Of a stretch of 6,355 nucleotides of DNA, positions 6,115 through 6,355 are shown piece by piece; positions within the stretch are counted from its first letter, which is position 1, and each line of letters starts with the position of its first letter. The notes beneath the pieces are model-generated. The model was given only the letters and a program-made list of their open reading frames with translations, made no database searches and was not told where the DNA came from. A program made the position numbers and the translations under genes. This DNA is from Flavobacteriaceae bacterium (GTDB lineage: Bacteria; Bacteroidota; Bacteroidia; Flavobacteriales; Flavobacteriaceae). Location of the stretch: contig JAURFJ010000069.1 of the NCBI GenBank assembly GCA_030834365.1, positions 1-6,355 on the forward strand. Reading direction: 5' to 3'.

Positions 6115-6355
6115 ATGATTTTACAGTTAGCTCAATTTTTTAAGGCACAAAAGAAGCATTTTTGGGTGATTGGTGGTTTTCTTGGCCTTGCGATACTATT
6201 GTTTTTTCCGGTCATTCAAGGAAAGGCATTGTATCAGTCAGATATTGCTCAGTACAAGGCAATGGCCCATTTTAGAGATCAGGCTCGAGAAAGCGGAGTA
6301 GAGTCTTATTGGACGCAATCGGCTTTTGGAGGAATGCCGACCTACCAATTGGGAG
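6115..6355 (+). CDS. N-terminal part of a YfhO-family multi-pass membrane protein, 3' truncated by the window edge
   Basis: An ATG at 6115 opens a frame that is uninterrupted to the right edge (80 full codons). The first ~15 residues are basic and polar (AQFFKAQKKHF). A hydrophobic membrane helix follows at about residues 17-34 (WVIGGFLGLAILLFFPVI). After it come QGKALYQSDIAQYKAM and, further on, SYWTQSAFGGMPTYQLG. The SDI-Y segment and the W-T-AFGGMPTYQ segment are typical of the first extracytoplasmic loop of large Bacteroidota YfhO-like proteins, usually more than 800 residues with about a dozen helices. These resemble glycosyltransferases that use lipid-linked sugars, but the exact substrate is unknown. 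The partial length does not allow checking the rest. It diverges from the acyltransferase gene and need not be part of the lipid cluster. Confidence 0.8.
   Translation, partial: MILQLAQFFKAQKKHFWVIGGFLGLAILLFFPVIQGKALYQSDIAQYKAMAHFRDQARESGVESYWTQSAFGGMPTYQLG

Noticed and set aside
5478..6143. Several + strand open frames inside the GNAT-fold gene and its upstream region
   Set aside because: They are antisense to a gene with clear family motifs, their translations resemble no known protein, and one crosses the start of the YfhO-like gene in another frame.
1..6355. Phage, insertion sequence, CRISPR, toxin-antitoxin or defence system
   Set aside because: No transposase, integrase, regular direct repeats, small paired genes or nuclease-like motifs were seen; all genes look like ordinary chromosomal metabolic or envelope genes.

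Overview
The window looks like chromosomal DNA from a Bacteroidota bacterium, most likely a flavobacterium-like or Cryomorphaceae-like marine or aquatic lineage. Four things point that way: the gene families (a met-zincin tail, an alpha-oxoamine synthase of the Flavobacterium type, a YfhO-type membrane protein), moderate AT richness, start codons without Shine-Dalgarno sequences, and several upstream octamers matching the Bacteroidota -7 promoter element TAnnTTTG. Taxon and functions are judged from remembered families; no search was run.

Layout. Bases 1-437 are the C-terminal end of a gene that begins outside the window, probably a large zinc-dependent metalloprotease. A complete oligopeptidase B follows 16 bases later (454-2517). 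Next are a PLP enzyme of the cysteine synthase/cystathionine beta-synthase fold (2548-3606, TTG start) and an alpha-oxoamine synthase (3689-4948), both on the + strand. A GNAT-fold acyltransferase of about 376 residues lies on the - strand (6065-4935), and its 3' end overlaps the oxoamine synthase by 14 bases. At the right edge, 49 bases from the acyltransferase start and divergent from it, a YfhO-like multi-membrane protein begins at 6115 and runs off the window. No gene-free stretch exceeds about 85 bases, and no rRNA, tRNA, CRISPR or mobile element was seen.

How the genes may work together. The most interesting block is 2548-6065. A CBS-like enzyme that could make cysteate sits beside an oxoamine synthase that could condense cysteate with fatty acyl-CoA, and a GNAT-type N-acyltransferase follows. 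Together these could form a compact route to sulfonolipids (capnine, then N-acyl-capnine or sulfobacin-type lipids), which are characteristic Bacteroidota envelope lipids linked to gliding. The first two steps agree with published sulfonolipid work as I remember it. Assigning the GNAT gene as the N-acyltransferase is my inference. The competing reading is ordinary cysteine synthase/CBS plus serine palmitoyltransferase (sphingolipids).
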